Origin: Elusimicrobia bacterium RIFOXYA2_FULL_47_53
Lineage (GTDB): Bacteria > Elusimicrobiota > Endomicrobiia > Endomicrobiales > XYA2-FULL-47-53
Assembly: GCA_001800315.1 (NCBI GenBank)
Contig: MGVE01000018.1
Coordinates: 1-64,000 of the forward strand
DNA: 64,000 nucleotides
Reading direction: 5' to 3'
Position 1 is the stretch's first letter; the number at the start of each line of letters is the position of its first letter. Shown piece by piece: positions 41,383 to 51,545 of the stretch. The translations under genes were made by a program, and so were the position numbers. Below the pieces are notes generated by a model that saw nothing but the letters and a program-made list of their open reading frames with translations, searched no databases and was not told where the DNA came from.

Positions 41383-43286
41383 ACGAGAATAATCTGTCAC
41401 TTCTTTCGGACCACGATATCTATCTTTTCCGCGAAGGCAGCCATTTCAGGCTCTATGAAAAGCTTGGCAGCCATCCGGTCAGCCATAACGGAGTTGAGGG
41501 TGTCTATTTCGCCGTCTGGGCGCCTAACGCCGAGAGGGTTTCGGTGATGGGGGATTTCAACTTCTGGAACAGAGAGGCCAACCAGCTTAACGCCAGGTGG
41601 GACGGTTCCGGCATTTGGGAAGGCTTTGTGCCGGGGCTGAAAAAAGGGAGTATATACAAATATTTTATTAAATCGCGCAATAATAATTATTCCGCTGAGA
41701 AGGGCGACCCGTTCGCTTACCATTGGGAAACGCCGCAGAAAACCGGTTCAATAGTCTGGGATCTTGACTATAAATGGGACGATTCCTCCTGGATGGGTTC
41801 AAGAAAGGATAAAAACTCCCACAACGCTCCCATCTCTATTTACGAGCTCCACCTCGGTTCCTGGCGCAGGGTTCCCGAAGACGGCAACAGGTTTTTAAGT
41901 TACAGGGAAATGGCGCCGCTGCTCGCCGATTACTGCCTTGAAATGGGGTTCACCCATGTTGAGCTCCTGCCCGTAATGGAGCACCCTTTTTATCCTTCGT
42001 GGGGTTATCAGACCACGGGTTATTTCGCTCCCACGAGCCGTTTCGGCACGCCCCAGGATTTTATGTTTATGATTGACACTCTTCACCAGAAAGGCATCGG
42101 CGTAATACTGGACTGGGTGCCCTCGCATTTTCCGGTTGACCTCCACGGGCCGTCATATTTTGACGGAACGCACCTCTACGAGCACGAGGACACCAGAAAA
42201 GGATTTCATCCCGACTGGAAGAGCAGTATTTTTAATTACGGCCGCCACGAAGTGGCTAATTTTCTTATTTCCAGCGCGCTTTTCTGGCTGGATAAATACC
42301 ACATAGACGGCCTGCGGGTGGACGCTGTAGCTTCCATGCTTTACCTGGATTATTCAAGAAAAGAAGGCGAGTGGATACCGAACCAGTTCGGCGGAAGGGA
42401 AAATATTGAAGCCATAGAATTTTTAAAAAGGTTTAACCACTCGGTTTACGAGAACTATCCCGATGTGCAGACTTTCGCCGAGGAATCAACGGCCTGGCCG
42501 ATGGTTTCAAAGCCCACTTACGCCGGAGGCCTGGGTTTCGGCTTTAAGTGGAACATGGGCTGGATGAACGATACGCTTAAATATTTTTCCACCGATCCGC
42601 TTTTCAGAAAATTCCGGCAGAACCAGCTGACCTTCAGCCTCTGGTACGCTTTCTTTGAAAATTTCGTGCTTCCGTTTTCTCACGATGAGGTCACTCAAGG
42701 CAAAGGTTCGCTGGTAGGTAAAATGCCCGGCGATGAATGGCAGAGGTTTGCCAACCTGCGCGTGCTTCTGGGGTATATGTACGGCCATCCCGGAAAAAAA
42801 CTGCTTTTCATGGGCTGCGAGTTCGGCCAGGTCAGGGAATGGATACACGATGAAAGCCTTGAATGGCATGTGCTCGGCTTCGGCTTTCATAAAGGGGTCC
42901 AGAATTTCGTCAGGGATTTAAACCACATATATAAAAATGAACCCGCGCTTTACGAAAGGGATTTTGGCTGGGACGGGTTCCAATGGGTGGATTTTAACGA
43001 CGCGGAACACAGCGTCATGAGCTTTGTAAGAAAATCCGCGGGCGAAAAGGAGGTCATTCTCTGCGTTTATAACCTTACGCCGCAGCCGATGCACAACTAC
43101 AGGGTCGGTGTGCCTCGCGGAGGAATGTGGAAAGAGCTGTTAAACAGCAACGCCGAAATCTACGGCGGCTCGGGTATGGGCAACTGCGGCGGTTTTCATG
43201 CCGACCCGGCGCCGGCGCACGGCATGGATTTTTCGCTGAACCTTACGCTTCCGCCTTTAAGCGTATCTTTCTTTAAGAATATTTAG
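41379..43286 (+). CDS. glgB: 1,4-alpha-glucan branching enzyme (GH13)
   Basis: A 635-residue enzyme that makes alpha-1,6 branches in glycogen. An N-terminal CBM48-like module ([20 protein letters not shown]) precedes the GH13 barrel with [16 protein letters not shown] (nucleophile D315), [10 protein letters not shown] (acid/base E368) and LPFSHDEV. The C-terminal beta domain ends [12 protein letters not shown]. The length is that of the shorter GlgB type. A GH57 enzyme at 53936 may act on the same polymer. Confidence 0.93.
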   Translation: MNENNLSLLSDHDIYLFREGSHFRLYEKLGSHPVSHNGVEGVYFAVWAPNAERVSVMGDFNFWNREANQLNARWDGSGIWEGFVPGLKKGSIYKYFIKSRNNNYSAEKGDPFAYHWETPQKTGSIVWDLDYKWDDSSWMGSRKDKNSHNAPISIYELHLGSWRRVPEDGNRFLSYREMAPLLADYCLEMGFTHVELLPVMEHPFYPSWGYQTTGYFAPTSRFGTPQDFMFMIDTLHQKGIGVILDWVPSHFPVDLHGPSYFDGTHLYEHEDTRKGFHPDWKSSIFNYGRHEVANFLISSALFWLDKYHIDGLRVDAVASMLYLDYSRKEGEWIPNQFGGRENIEAIEFLKRFNHSVYENYPDVQTFAEESTAWPMVSKPTYAGGLGFGFKWNMGWMNDTLKYFSTDPLFRKFRQNQLTFSLWYAFFENFVLPFSHDEVTQGKGSLVGKMPGDEWQRFANLRVLLGYMYGHPGKKLLFMGCEFGQVREWIHDESLEWHVLGFGFHKGVQNFVRDLNHIYKNEPALYERDFGWDGFQWVDFNDAEHSVMSFVRKSAGEKEVILCVYNLTPQPMHNYRVGVPRGGMWKELLNSNAEIYGGSGMGNCGGFHADPAPAHGMDFSLNLTLPPLSVSFFKNI

Positions 43287-43331
43287 GCACACGCGCATAT
43301 CCAATTTAGACTCATGTGATAGGAGCATAAA

Positions 43332-44573
43332 ATTAATTATTTCGCGCTTGCAGTGATAATTCTGTTGTTAAACTATGCGCTTGAACTGGTAAAGGAGTCG
43401 TTGAACCTTTCCAATATTTCCCCTGACCTGCCCGAAGAGTTTTCCTCTCATTACGACGCGCGCAAGTACGAACTGTCCCAGAAATACCTCAAGGACAACA
43501 CGGTTTTCGGCCTCGTTTCGGGCGGATTCAACCTTGCGGTTCTTGTGGCGTTTATTTCAGCCGGCGGGTTCGGGTTTGCCGACAGCCTGGCCAGGTCTTT
43601 CGGCCACGGGCCTGTTATAACCGGCGTAATATTTTTCGCGTTGATCGCTCTGGGTTCTCTGCTTCTGGGAATACCGTTCTCGGCCTACAAAACATTTGTC
43701 ATAGAGCAGAAGTACGGTTTTAATAAAACAAAGCCGGCGACTTTCATTTTTGACATTATTAAATCAATGCTGCTGATGTCCGTTTTAGGGGCTCCGGTCG
43801 CGGCCCTGGTCATATGGTTTTTTCTCACGGCAGGGCCTTCGGCCTGGCTCTGGTGCTGGCTCGCGGTAACGCTGTTTCAGCTTTTCGTGGAGTTTATAGC
43901 GCCCGTTGTGATAATGCCTCTGTTCAATAAATTTGTTCCTCTTGAGGACGGGGAGCTGAAAAGCGCCCTCGCGGACTACGCTAAATCCCAGGACTTTAAG
44001 ATGAAAGGCCTTTACAAGATGGACGGTTCAAAACGCTCGTCTAAATCCAATGCCTTTTTTACCGGTTTTGGAAAATTTCGCAGGATTGTGCTCTTTGATA
44101 CCCTTATTGAACGGCACTCAACCGACGAGCTTGTTTCCGTGCTTGCCCACGAGATGGGGCATTACAAGAAAAAACATATTGTTAAATTTATGGCCGCCTC
44201 GGTTGTTGAGACTGGGTTCGTGTTTTTCCTGCTTTCGTTTTTCGTGCAAAACGCCGAAATTTCGGCAGCTTTTAAAATAACACAGCCTTCCGTTTACGCG
44301 GGGATAATGCTGTTTGCGTTTTTTTATTCTCCCCTGGGCACGCTTACCTCCATAGTCAACAGCTATTTTTCAAGAAAATATGAATTTCAGGCGGATAGTT
44401 TCGCGGCTGATACCTACGGCAAGCCCGCGGCGCTTGTTGAGGCGCTGAAAAAACTAAGCGTTGATAACCTCTCCAACCTGACGCCGCACCCGTTTAAGGT
44501 TTTCGTTGATTACAGCCATCCTCCGGTTTTGTCCAGGATAGAGGCCTTGCGCGGCCGGCCGGGCGCGCGATAG
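43332..44573 (+). CDS. M48-family (Ste24-like) membrane zinc protease, apparent AUU start
   Basis: About 413 residues with several membrane helices and the zinc motif LAHEMGHYKKKH. A third ligand lies in the ..SRKYEFQADSFA segment. The final SHPPVLSRIEALR fits CAAX/Ste24 proteases. The frame is open upstream of the GTG at 43353. AGGAG (43321-43325) lies six bases before ATT at 43332, giving the N-terminus (M)NYFALAVIILLLNYALEL, a typical first helix. GTG at 43353 has no ribosome site. The AUU start is inference. Confidence 0.85.
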   Translation: MNYFALAVIILLLNYALELVKESLNLSNISPDLPEEFSSHYDARKYELSQKYLKDNTVFGLVSGGFNLAVLVAFISAGGFGFADSLARSFGHGPVITGVIFFALIALGSLLLGIPFSAYKTFVIEQKYGFNKTKPATFIFDIIKSMLLMSVLGAPVAALVIWFFLTAGPSAWLWCWLAVTLFQLFVEFIAPVVIMPLFNKFVPLEDGELKSALADYAKSQDFKMKGLYKMDGSKRSSKSNAFFTGFGKFRRIVLFDTLIERHSTDELVSVLAHEMGHYKKKHIVKFMAASVVETGFVFFLLSFFVQNAEISAAFKITQPSVYAGIMLFAFFYSPLGTLTSIVNSYFSRKYEFQADSFAADTYGKPAALVEALKKLSVDNLSNLTPHPFKVFVDYSHPPVLSRIEALRGRPGAR

Positions 44574-44626
44574 CCAAAATCTGAAAAATGTTGTAGAATA
44601 GAGCCGCCGCATTTACGGAGAAACAT

Positions 44627-45304
44627 ATGATACTTATAAAATTCATCGCCGTGCTCGGCTTCAGCGTCCTGGTTTTTGTTCCGGCGGTTGTTTTCGCCGT
44701 ATCTCTGATTTTTCACATAACGGCGAAACTGTTTACCAGGGTTCTGGGGCTTGCCAGGCCCATGACACCGCTTATGGGGCCTATTTTAGACAGCGATTTC
44801 AGGAGGGCTTTCCAGTCGCCCAATGTAATTATTCAGAGGAGCGGCATACAGGAAGGGATGAAGGTTGTTGAAATAGGATGCGGAAGCGGAGCCTTCACTA
44901 CATATGTGGCGCGCGCCATAGGGCCGAAAGGCACGACCTTCGCCGTGGACATTCAGCAGAAAATGCTTAAACAGCTGGAAGCCAAACTTAAGAAGCGCGA
45001 AAACAGAGACATTGAAAATGTAAAGATATACAACCACAGCGCCTATCACCTTCCTTTTGAAGACGAGTCCATGGATTTGGTTTTTTTTGTGAGCGTTCTG
45101 CAGCAGATTCCCGATATAAACAAGGCTTTGAGCGAGTCGCGCCGGGTATTAAAAACCGGCGGCACGCTGGCCGTTACGGAAACATTGTGGGATCCCTACT
45201 ATCCGATTTGCGCTACAACCATCAAGCAGGGTATCGCGGCCGGATTCTCGCTGAGCAAGCTGGATGGAAATTTCTGGCATTACACGGCCAGGTTTAAGAA
45301 ATAA
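44627..45304 (+). CDS. Membrane-anchored SAM-dependent methyltransferase
   Basis: A 225-residue protein with an N-terminal membrane segment (FIAVLGFSVLVFVPAVVFAV) and a UbiE-like domain: VVEIGCGSGAFTTYVARAIG, FAVDIQQKMLKQLE, and LVFFVSVLQQIPD. The anchor suggests a lipid or quinone substrate; this is inference. TACGGAG precedes the start. Confidence 0.82.
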   Translation: MILIKFIAVLGFSVLVFVPAVVFAVSLIFHITAKLFTRVLGLARPMTPLMGPILDSDFRRAFQSPNVIIQRSGIQEGMKVVEIGCGSGAFTTYVARAIGPKGTTFAVDIQQKMLKQLEAKLKKRENRDIENVKIYNHSAYHLPFEDESMDLVFFVSVLQQIPDINKALSESRRVLKTGGTLAVTETLWDPYYPICATTIKQGIAAGFSLSKLDGNFWHYTARFKK

Positions 45305-45357
45305 TACGGCGCGCGCTGTTCCCGCCGGCAAAACGGACTCATGCATTGGAGGACTGT

Positions 45358-46389
45358 GTGGACGAACTTTTAATAAAAATGCTTTCCGCGGCTGGGATTT
45401 CAGGGTATGAGAGCGAGATAAGCGCCATTATGGAATCCGAGCTCAAAAAATCCTCGCGCGAGGTCACGAGCGACGATTTCGGGAACATTATAGCCAAAAA
45501 GGGCTCAGGAAAAAGAAAAATAATGCTGGCCGCGCACATGGATGAAGTCGGCCTCATGGTAAAGTATATAAGCAAAGAAGGTTTCATCAGCTTTATTAAG
45601 GTCGGGGGCATTGATGACAGGGTGCTTGTGGCTCAGCGCGTTGTCGTAAAAACATCCAAAGGCGATGTGACGGGTATTATCGGCTCCAAACCTCCTCATC
45701 TTCAGAAAGATGAAGAAAGAAAAAAGCCGGTGAAGTATGAGGAAATGTTTATTGATATCGGCGCAAAAAGCCGGGAAGAAGCCTTGTCAATGGTAAGTAT
45801 AGGCGATCCTGTTGTTTTTGACGCCCCTTCGGGTGTGTTGAACGGAAAATTATGCTATGGGAAGGCCGCCGATAACAGAGTCGGCTGCTATATTCTTCTT
45901 AAGGTTATGGAAAAGCTCAAAGCCGATGCCGAGGTCTACGCGGTTGCCACGGCGCAGGAAGAGGTGGGGCTGAAAGGCTCCAGAGTCTCGGCCTTCGGAA
46001 TAGATCCGGATTTCGCTCTTGCCATTGACACTACCGTCGCGGGCGACACGCCGCAGATACAGGAGCGCGAATCCTCTCTTAAACTCGGCAGCGGAGTCGC
46101 CATTACAATTATTGAGGCTTCCGGCCGCGGAGTTATAGTAGGCGAAAAGATGAAAAGCCTGCTGATAAAGTCAGCCAAAGACAATAAGATAAAATACCAG
46201 ATGGATGTAATAGAGGGCGGCGTTACCGACGGAGCCATGATCCAGCTTAACAGAAGCGGGGTTCTGACGGGAGTGCTGAGCGTTCCCTGCCGCTATATTC
46301 ATTCCCCGAACAGCGTGTTTCATTTAGACGATGTGAACAGCGCGGTTAATTTAACAATCAAAGCGGTGGAAAAACTCGCGAAACTGTGA
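45358..46389 (+). CDS. M42-family metallo-aminopeptidase
   Basis: A 343-residue peptidase of the TET/glutamyl-aminopeptidase group. Metal-binding motifs are LAAHMDEVGLMVKY, AADNRVGCYILL, TAQEEVGLKGSR (catalytic Glu pair), AIDTTVAGDTP and PCRYIHSPNS. The GTG at 45358 lies six bases after GGAGG and was preferred to an upstream TTG. It would form large complexes that trim peptides in the cytoplasm. Confidence 0.9.
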   Translation: MDELLIKMLSAAGISGYESEISAIMESELKKSSREVTSDDFGNIIAKKGSGKRKIMLAAHMDEVGLMVKYISKEGFISFIKVGGIDDRVLVAQRVVVKTSKGDVTGIIGSKPPHLQKDEERKKPVKYEEMFIDIGAKSREEALSMVSIGDPVVFDAPSGVLNGKLCYGKAADNRVGCYILLKVMEKLKADAEVYAVATAQEEVGLKGSRVSAFGIDPDFALAIDTTVAGDTPQIQERESSLKLGSGVAITIIEASGRGVIVGEKMKSLLIKSAKDNKIKYQMDVIEGGVTDGAMIQLNRSGVLTGVLSVPCRYIHSPNSVFHLDDVNSAVNLTIKAVEKLAKL

Positions 46390-46551
46390 CAAGGGCAGTT
46401 ATAAGTCATAAGTTTTAAGTTATCAGTTGAGTCAGGCGGCGCGGCTTTCAGCGCATTCCTTCTTATGTAAATGAAACAAAGATAGGTCATAAAAATAAAT
46501 GCCGCGGGCCTGCCTTGCCGGCGGGAAAACACGGCAAAAAAGGAGAGCAAC

Positions 46552-46701
46552 ATGGCAGAAGCAAGATGCATGAAATGCAAAAAGCAGGTGGAAGTCAAGG
46601 ATCCGAAAGATGTTGTGATGAAAAACGGCATGAAGGCCATATCAGGCGTTTGCCCGGATTGCGGAACAAAGGTTTTCAAAATAGTCGGAAAAGCAAAATA
46701 A
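46552..46701 (+). CDS. Small zinc-ribbon protein (DUF5679-like)
   Basis: A 49-residue protein, MAEARCMKCKKQVEVKDP followed by VCPDCGTKVFKIVGK. Two CxxC knuckles form a zinc ribbon like those at the C-termini of topoisomerases and in stand-alone DUF5679 proteins. AGGAGAG precedes the ATG and a clear terminator follows at 46751. The 160 bases before it hold a worn copy of the TTGAGTCAG repeat end (about 46427). Confidence 0.8.
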   Translation: MAEARCMKCKKQVEVKDPKDVVMKNGMKAISGVCPDCGTKVFKIVGKAK

Positions 46702-46750
46702 AAAAGCAGTAAGCCGGTTTGTTTAACTGAAATATTGCCGCAGAGTATGG

Positions 46751-46775
46751 CCCGCAAGTTGTTATGCGGGTTTTT
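46751..46775 (+). terminator. Intrinsic terminator
   Basis: CCCGCA (46751-46756) pairs with TGCGGG (46765-46770), followed by TTTTT. Confidence 0.75.
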
Positions 46776-46817
46776 GCTCTGGGAATTTATTTTATGCCGG
46801 ATCGTCCGCGGTAAACC

Positions 46818-47984
46818 ATGGTTCTTATTGAGACAGCCATTCTATTGTTGTCGTTTTCCATACTTGCCGCCTACCTGTTGCTTGAATTTATTCACAGGCC
46901 GGGTTCGCAGGGCTTTGATTTTAAAGACGGTACGGTCCTGCCCAGGGTAAGCATTTTAAAGCCCGTGAGCAATATGGATGACGGCATGGAGGCCAATCTT
47001 GAGACTTTTTTCACGATTGACTATCCAGCTTACGAGGTTATCTTCGGCCTTGACACCGATGATGCCGCCTGCAGGGAGCTTATTGAGAAGGTGATTAAAA
47101 AATACCCGGCCGTAAATGCCAGGCTTATCCTTTGCCGCAAGGAGAAGAAACTCAATCCTAAAATAACGACGCTTTCCAACATTGAGCCGCACGCTTCTGG
47201 AGATATTTTCTGGATGACGGATTCCAATGTGAGAGTTGAAAGCGATACGCTCAAACTGCTGGTGCGCGAATACCTTGAAAACGGCTCCAAGATAGTGTTC
47301 TCTCCGATAATCGGATCCGGCTCGGAGACTCTCGGGAGCATCATAGAGAATTCCTACCTGAATTATTTTGTTTCCGGCAGTATTATCGCGGGATGGAAAA
47401 TAGCCGGCGAGCAGATTATTGTCGGAAAATCTATGCTCATAGAAAAAGAAACACTGCTTAAATTCGGAGGCTTTACCCATTTTAAGGAGTATCTCGCCGA
47501 AGATTTTATCATGGGCCGGGTCTATACGGAAAACAAATTCCATGTTTCAATGAATTACACCTGGGTTACAAACTATATAAGCCGGGCCTCCATATCCAAG
47601 TTCTGGCACCGGGTGGTGCGCTGGGCCAAAATTCGCTACAATACGGAGCGGCTGTTTTATTTTATTGAGATAATATTAAATCCCATAGCCATAGCGTTTC
47701 TGTTTATCCCGTTTACCGGAGCCCGGGGCCTGGTTTTGTTTCTGTCGGCCGCGGGGGCCAAGATAGTACTGGAATATCTCAACCTGTTTGTAGTAAACGG
47801 CCGGGACGCCCGCAAGCTCAGGGTGCTCGCGCTATACCCTGTGAGCGTTTTGCTCAAGGATTTTCTTTTGTTTTTTATTTATCTCTCGCCGTTTTTCTCA
47901 AAAGAGGTTTTCTGGCGCGGGATGCATATTAAGATAGATAATATGGGCAAGATCGTGAGCATCAATAGCCAAGCCAAAGCTTAG
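46818..47984 (+). CDS. Membrane glycosyltransferase, GT21/HpnI-like
   Basis: A 388-residue GT-A enzyme with an N-terminal membrane helix and two or more C-terminal helices. The GT21 (ceramide glucosyltransferase-like) signatures are visible: VSILKPVSNMDDGMEANL, IFWMTDSNVRVE (D-box), AEDFIMGRV, and a final HRVVRWAKIRY (the RxxRW-like site). It likely transfers a sugar to a membrane lipid. The next gene, coding for a GT-B-like protein, follows after 53 bases. Confidence 0.8.
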   Translation: MVLIETAILLLSFSILAAYLLLEFIHRPGSQGFDFKDGTVLPRVSILKPVSNMDDGMEANLETFFTIDYPAYEVIFGLDTDDAACRELIEKVIKKYPAVNARLILCRKEKKLNPKITTLSNIEPHASGDIFWMTDSNVRVESDTLKLLVREYLENGSKIVFSPIIGSGSETLGSIIENSYLNYFVSGSIIAGWKIAGEQIIVGKSMLIEKETLLKFGGFTHFKEYLAEDFIMGRVYTENKFHVSMNYTWVTNYISRASISKFWHRVVRWAKIRYNTERLFYFIEIILNPIAIAFLFIPFTGARGLVLFLSAAGAKIVLEYLNLFVVNGRDARKLRVLALYPVSVLLKDFLLFFIYLSPFFSKEVFWRGMHIKIDNMGKIVSINSQAKA

Positions 47985-48037
47985 ATAAGAATTTCAACTG
48001 AGCCGCTTGACACCTCAAGCGGCCGCCGGGAGATGAT

Positions 48038-49375
48038 ATGCAGCAGGAAGGACAAAAAAAGGCCTGGGTAGTTTCCGTTATAATGGGGCTCGGACACACG
48101 CGGGCCGCTTATCCTTTGAAGGATATAGCCTACGATAATATAATCGTTGAGGGTTCCAGGGAGTTCGCTCCGCCCGACAAATACAAACTGTGGCACAAGC
48201 TCCTGAACTATTATTATCTTTTATCCAAGGCCACGAATATTTCCATTATCGGGACCTATGCCCTTGTGGCTCTTCAGAAGATACCGTCTTATTACCCTAA
48301 AAGAGACCTCTCAAGGCCTAATTGGGCCGTCAAATACCTCGGCTATCTGATTAGAAAAAAGAATCTCGGCTCAACACTGGTTGAAAAAGTCAAGACAAAA
48401 GATATCCCGGTAATCAATACTTTTTACGCTACCGCTATCGCCATAGACATGGCCGGAATAAGGCCTGATGACAACTACCTGATGATCTGCGACGCCGATG
48501 TAAACCGCGTCTGGGTTCCGGAAAATCCGGCGGCCAGCACTATTAAATACCTCGCTCCCTGCACTCAGGTAAAAAGAAGGCTAATGTCCTACGGCGTGCC
48601 TGAAAATAAGATTTTTCTGACAGGTTTTCCTCTGCCCAAGGAGAATATAGGCGACAGCAAAACGCTCAATATTTTAAAAGAAGACCTTTTCAAACGCCTC
48701 CTGAGGCTTGATCCCACAAACAGGTTTTTTAAAATTCACGAGAAGGATGTCCTGAATTTTCTCGGGGTTTCCTCCATTCCTGAAGAAAGGGAAAAACATT
48801 TCACGCTGTCGTTTACGGTGGGCGGCGCCGGCGCGCAGGCCGATATGTCGGAAAAGATACTCAGAAGCCTGCGCCCGATGATAAAGGACGGAAGTATTAA
48901 AGTTAATCTTTCGGCGGGAGTAAAGAAAGAGGTCTATGACCTGTTCATCATTTACATTAAAGCGCTCGGCCTGGAGAAATATATAGGCAACGGCATCGGG
49001 TTGATTTACGATCAGAATGTTTACCGCTACATAGATAAATTTGACTCCATGCTCAGGAACACCGATGTGCTCTGGACAAAGCCGAGCGAACTTTCATTTT
49101 ACTGCGCTCTCGGGGTGCCGATACTCACCGCCCCGCCGGTCGGCACGCACGAAGAGTACAACAAAACCTGGCTCCAGGAACTTCACGCCGGAGTCAATCC
49201 CTCCGGCCCCGCCGAGTACGCGGCCGAGTGGCTTTTTGACCTGCGTGACAACGGCAGGCTGGCGGAAGCGGCCTGGGACGGTTTCCTTAAGGCCAGGAAA
49301 CTCGGCACCTTTAAGATTGAGGAACTCATTGAGACCGGGAAATGTTCCACGGGCGCTTTGCCCTTTGAACAATAA
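48038..49375 (+). CDS. GT-B-like protein of unknown function
   Basis: A 445-residue protein I cannot assign with certainty. VSVIMGLGHTRAAYPLKDIA at the start and FTVGGAGAQADMSEKILRSL in the second half have the two-domain, nucleotide-binding look of MurG/MGDG-synthase-type GT-B glycosyltransferases. LWTKPSELSFYCALGVPIL resembles their donor-binding Pro/Glu segment. No membrane helix is evident. It probably works with the preceding GT21-like enzyme in glycolipid synthesis (inference from order). Confidence 0.55.
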   Translation: MQQEGQKKAWVVSVIMGLGHTRAAYPLKDIAYDNIIVEGSREFAPPDKYKLWHKLLNYYYLLSKATNISIIGTYALVALQKIPSYYPKRDLSRPNWAVKYLGYLIRKKNLGSTLVEKVKTKDIPVINTFYATAIAIDMAGIRPDDNYLMICDADVNRVWVPENPAASTIKYLAPCTQVKRRLMSYGVPENKIFLTGFPLPKENIGDSKTLNILKEDLFKRLLRLDPTNRFFKIHEKDVLNFLGVSSIPEEREKHFTLSFTVGGAGAQADMSEKILRSLRPMIKDGSIKVNLSAGVKKEVYDLFIIYIKALGLEKYIGNGIGLIYDQNVYRYIDKFDSMLRNTDVLWTKPSELSFYCALGVPILTAPPVGTHEEYNKTWLQELHAGVNPSGPAEYAAEWLFDLRDNGRLAEAAWDGFLKARKLGTFKIEELIETGKCSTGALPFEQ

Positions 49376-49395
49376 TAAACTATTTTGGAGGCATT

Positions 49396-49890
49396 ATGGG
49401 AAACCCTTCGTTTGATATTGTTTCCGAGCTTAACTGGCAGGAAGTGGACAACGCTGTTAACCAGGCGCAGAAGGAACTGCTGCAGCGTTACGATTTTAAG
49501 GGCAGCAAATCATCCATAGACTATGATAAGACAGGCAAAAAGATCACGCTTGTCGCCGACGACGATTTTAAGCTCCGGGCGCTTACCGACATACTTGAGG
49601 GCAGGTTCGCCAAAAGGGGAGTTTCCATTAAATCGCTTACTTACAAAACTCCCGAGAGTGCCTTTGAGGGAACGCTGCGCCAGGCGGTGGAGCTCACCAG
49701 CGGCCTGCCTTCCGAAAAGGCCAAGGAGCTTGTCAAGATTATAAAGGACGCCAAATTTAAAGTGCAGGCCCAGATAGAGGGAGACAAATTAAGGGTTTCA
49801 TCGGCTAAAAAAGACGAGTTACAAGCGGTAATCGCGCATTTAAGAAGTATAAATTTTTCACTGCCTCTGCAATTTACAAACTACAGATAA
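49396..49890 (+). CDS. yajQ: YajQ-family nucleotide-binding protein
   Basis: A 164-residue protein with the family start NPSFDIVSELNWQEVDNAVN, RYDFKGSKSSIDYD and a C-terminal VQAQIEGDKLRVSSAKKDEL. YajQ proteins have two ferredoxin-like folds, and some bind cyclic di-GMP as transcription co-regulators. GGAGG precedes the start. Confidence 0.93.
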   Translation: MGNPSFDIVSELNWQEVDNAVNQAQKELLQRYDFKGSKSSIDYDKTGKKITLVADDDFKLRALTDILEGRFAKRGVSIKSLTYKTPESAFEGTLRQAVELTSGLPSEKAKELVKIIKDAKFKVQAQIEGDKLRVSSAKKDELQAVIAHLRSINFSLPLQFTNYR

Positions 49891-49953
49891 TCATGGCCGC
49901 ACAAATTTAACCAAATATAATACCGGGATATTCCCGGCAAGAAAGGCGCTAAA

Positions 49954-50961
49954 ATGGAAATGATTGAGAGGTTTATTAAAGACGCTAAGAAGCTTAACGG
50001 CAGAATTATTTTTGCCGAAGGCGACGAGGAAAGGACGCTGGATGCCGCGGTAAGGCTCGCGCGCGACGGAGTATGTAAGTGCGCCGTTGTTGCATCCGAC
50101 AGCAAACTTATCACTGAGGCCGCGAAAAAAAAGAGCCTGGACATTTCCTGGGTTGAGGTTATTACTCCAGATACCGCCCTGCTGGACGCGGAGGTTTTGA
50201 AAGCTTTCGCAGCTCATTATATTAAAAAAGGCAGGAGCGAGGCTGAAGCGGCGGCGCTCGCGCTTGAGCCGCTCAATTTCTCGGCTCTCTATGTGAAAAG
50301 CGGAAAAGCCGACGGTTGTGTCGCGGGAGCAAGGTCTTCCACGGCCGATGTTTTAAGGGCCGCGATTTACGGCATTGGCACGGCCGAGGGTACAAAAATA
50401 ATATCTTCGTTTTTTATAATGGTGCCTCCGCAGGGCCATGCCCTGGCAAAAAAGCCTCTGATTTTCGCCGATTGCGCGGTTAATCCGGATCCAGCGCCTT
50501 TGGGCCTTAAGGATATAGCGGTATCAAGCGTGCGCAGTTTCAAGAGCCTGTTTCCTGACGAGAAACCGGTTGTCGCGTTTCTGTCCTTTTCAACCAAGGG
50601 CAGTGCTGAACACAAGATTATTTCCAAGGTCAGGGAAGCCGCCGGCCTGACGAAGGAATATTTTAAGAATGACGCCGATGTAATTGTTGACGGAGAACTT
50701 CAGTTTGACGCCGCTTTTATACCGGCGGTAGGCGCGAAAAAAGCTCCCGGTTCGCCGGCGGCGGGCAAGGCGAACATATATATATTCCCGGACCTTAACG
50801 CGGGCAATATAGGTTACAAGATAACCGAACGGCTCGGCGGATTCAGCGCCATAGGCCCCGTCATACAGGGCCTTGAAAAACCAATGAACGATTTAAGCCG
50901 CGGCTGCTCGGTAGACGACATTTACTATGTGGCCGTAATAGCTCTTCTTAAAAGCCGCTGA
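49954..50961 (+). CDS. pta: Phosphate acetyltransferase
   Basis: A 335-residue enzyme that converts acetyl-CoA and phosphate to acetyl phosphate. Visible motifs are RIIFAEGDEERTLDAAVRLA, DGCVAGARSSTADVLRAA, FADCAVNPDPAP and FPDLNAGNIGYKITERLGG. The length is that of the short (single-domain) form. No ackA is adjacent. AAGAAAGG precedes the start. Confidence 0.93.
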   Translation: MEMIERFIKDAKKLNGRIIFAEGDEERTLDAAVRLARDGVCKCAVVASDSKLITEAAKKKSLDISWVEVITPDTALLDAEVLKAFAAHYIKKGRSEAEAAALALEPLNFSALYVKSGKADGCVAGARSSTADVLRAAIYGIGTAEGTKIISSFFIMVPPQGHALAKKPLIFADCAVNPDPAPLGLKDIAVSSVRSFKSLFPDEKPVVAFLSFSTKGSAEHKIISKVREAAGLTKEYFKNDADVIVDGELQFDAAFIPAVGAKKAPGSPAAGKANIYIFPDLNAGNIGYKITERLGGFSAIGPVIQGLEKPMNDLSRGCSVDDIYYVAVIALLKSR

Positions 50962-50976
50962 AATAGAGGGCAGCTT

Positions 50977-51396
50977 GTGAAATCTTACCGCAGGGAACTT
51001 TCCTTTAATATACCCCAGAGAACAGGATTTGTTAATATTACCGGAGCTGTGCGCGGCGCCCTTGAGGAAAGCGGAATCAAGGAGGGGCTTTGCCTTGTTA
51101 ACGCGATGCACATAACGGCCAGCGTTTTTATAAACGACAATGAGTCCGGGCTTCATGAGGACTATGCGGAATGGCTTGAACAGCTCGCGCCGCACGAGCC
51201 CGTTTCCAGGTACAGGCATAACCGCACCGGCGAAGATAACGGCGACGCGCACCTAAAACGCCAGATAATGGGAAGAGAAGTCGTGGTGGCGGTAACCGGC
51301 GGGGAACTGGATTTCGGGCCGTGGGAGCAGATATTCTACGGAGAATTTGACGGCAGGCGCAAAAAAAGAGTGTTAATAAAAATTATCGGACAATGA
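50977..51396 (+). CDS. YjbQ/UPF0047 family protein
   Basis: A 139-residue protein with [38 protein letters not shown] and [20 protein letters not shown], the UPF0047 pattern of conserved His/Asp/Glu residues. Some members have weak thiamine phosphate synthase activity; the biological role is unclear. The GTG start is 16 bases after pta, so cotranscription is likely. A terminator stem begins inside its last codons. Confidence 0.88.
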   Translation: MKSYRRELSFNIPQRTGFVNITGAVRGALEESGIKEGLCLVNAMHITASVFINDNESGLHEDYAEWLEQLAPHEPVSRYRHNRTGEDNGDAHLKRQIMGREVVVAVTGGELDFGPWEQIFYGEFDGRRKKRVLIKIIGQ

Positions 51397-51419
51397 CGGC
51401 AATTCCGCACTCTTTTTTT
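51361..51419 (+). terminator. Terminator-like inverted repeat across the yjbQ end
   Basis: AAAAAAAGAGTG (51361-51372) and CACTCTTTTTTT (51408-51419) are perfect inverted copies with a 35-base loop that has its own small CGGA/TCCG pairing. The left arm is coding sequence. Confidence 0.55.
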
Positions 51420-51545
51420 ATCCGCAAAGGGGGGGGGCGGCTGGTTCCAGAATATTTCAAAGGATGACTAAGCCGGTAGAATGTTTTGAGGGGTTTTCGC
51501 ACGAACGCAGCATGCAGGGATGGAGAATATCCAATGGAGGCTGTG

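Noticed and set aside
46515..46712. A 65-codon frame overlapping the small zinc-ribbon gene
   Set aside because: Another frame (46552-46701) encodes a clean two-CxxC protein with a ribosome site; this one is its shadow.
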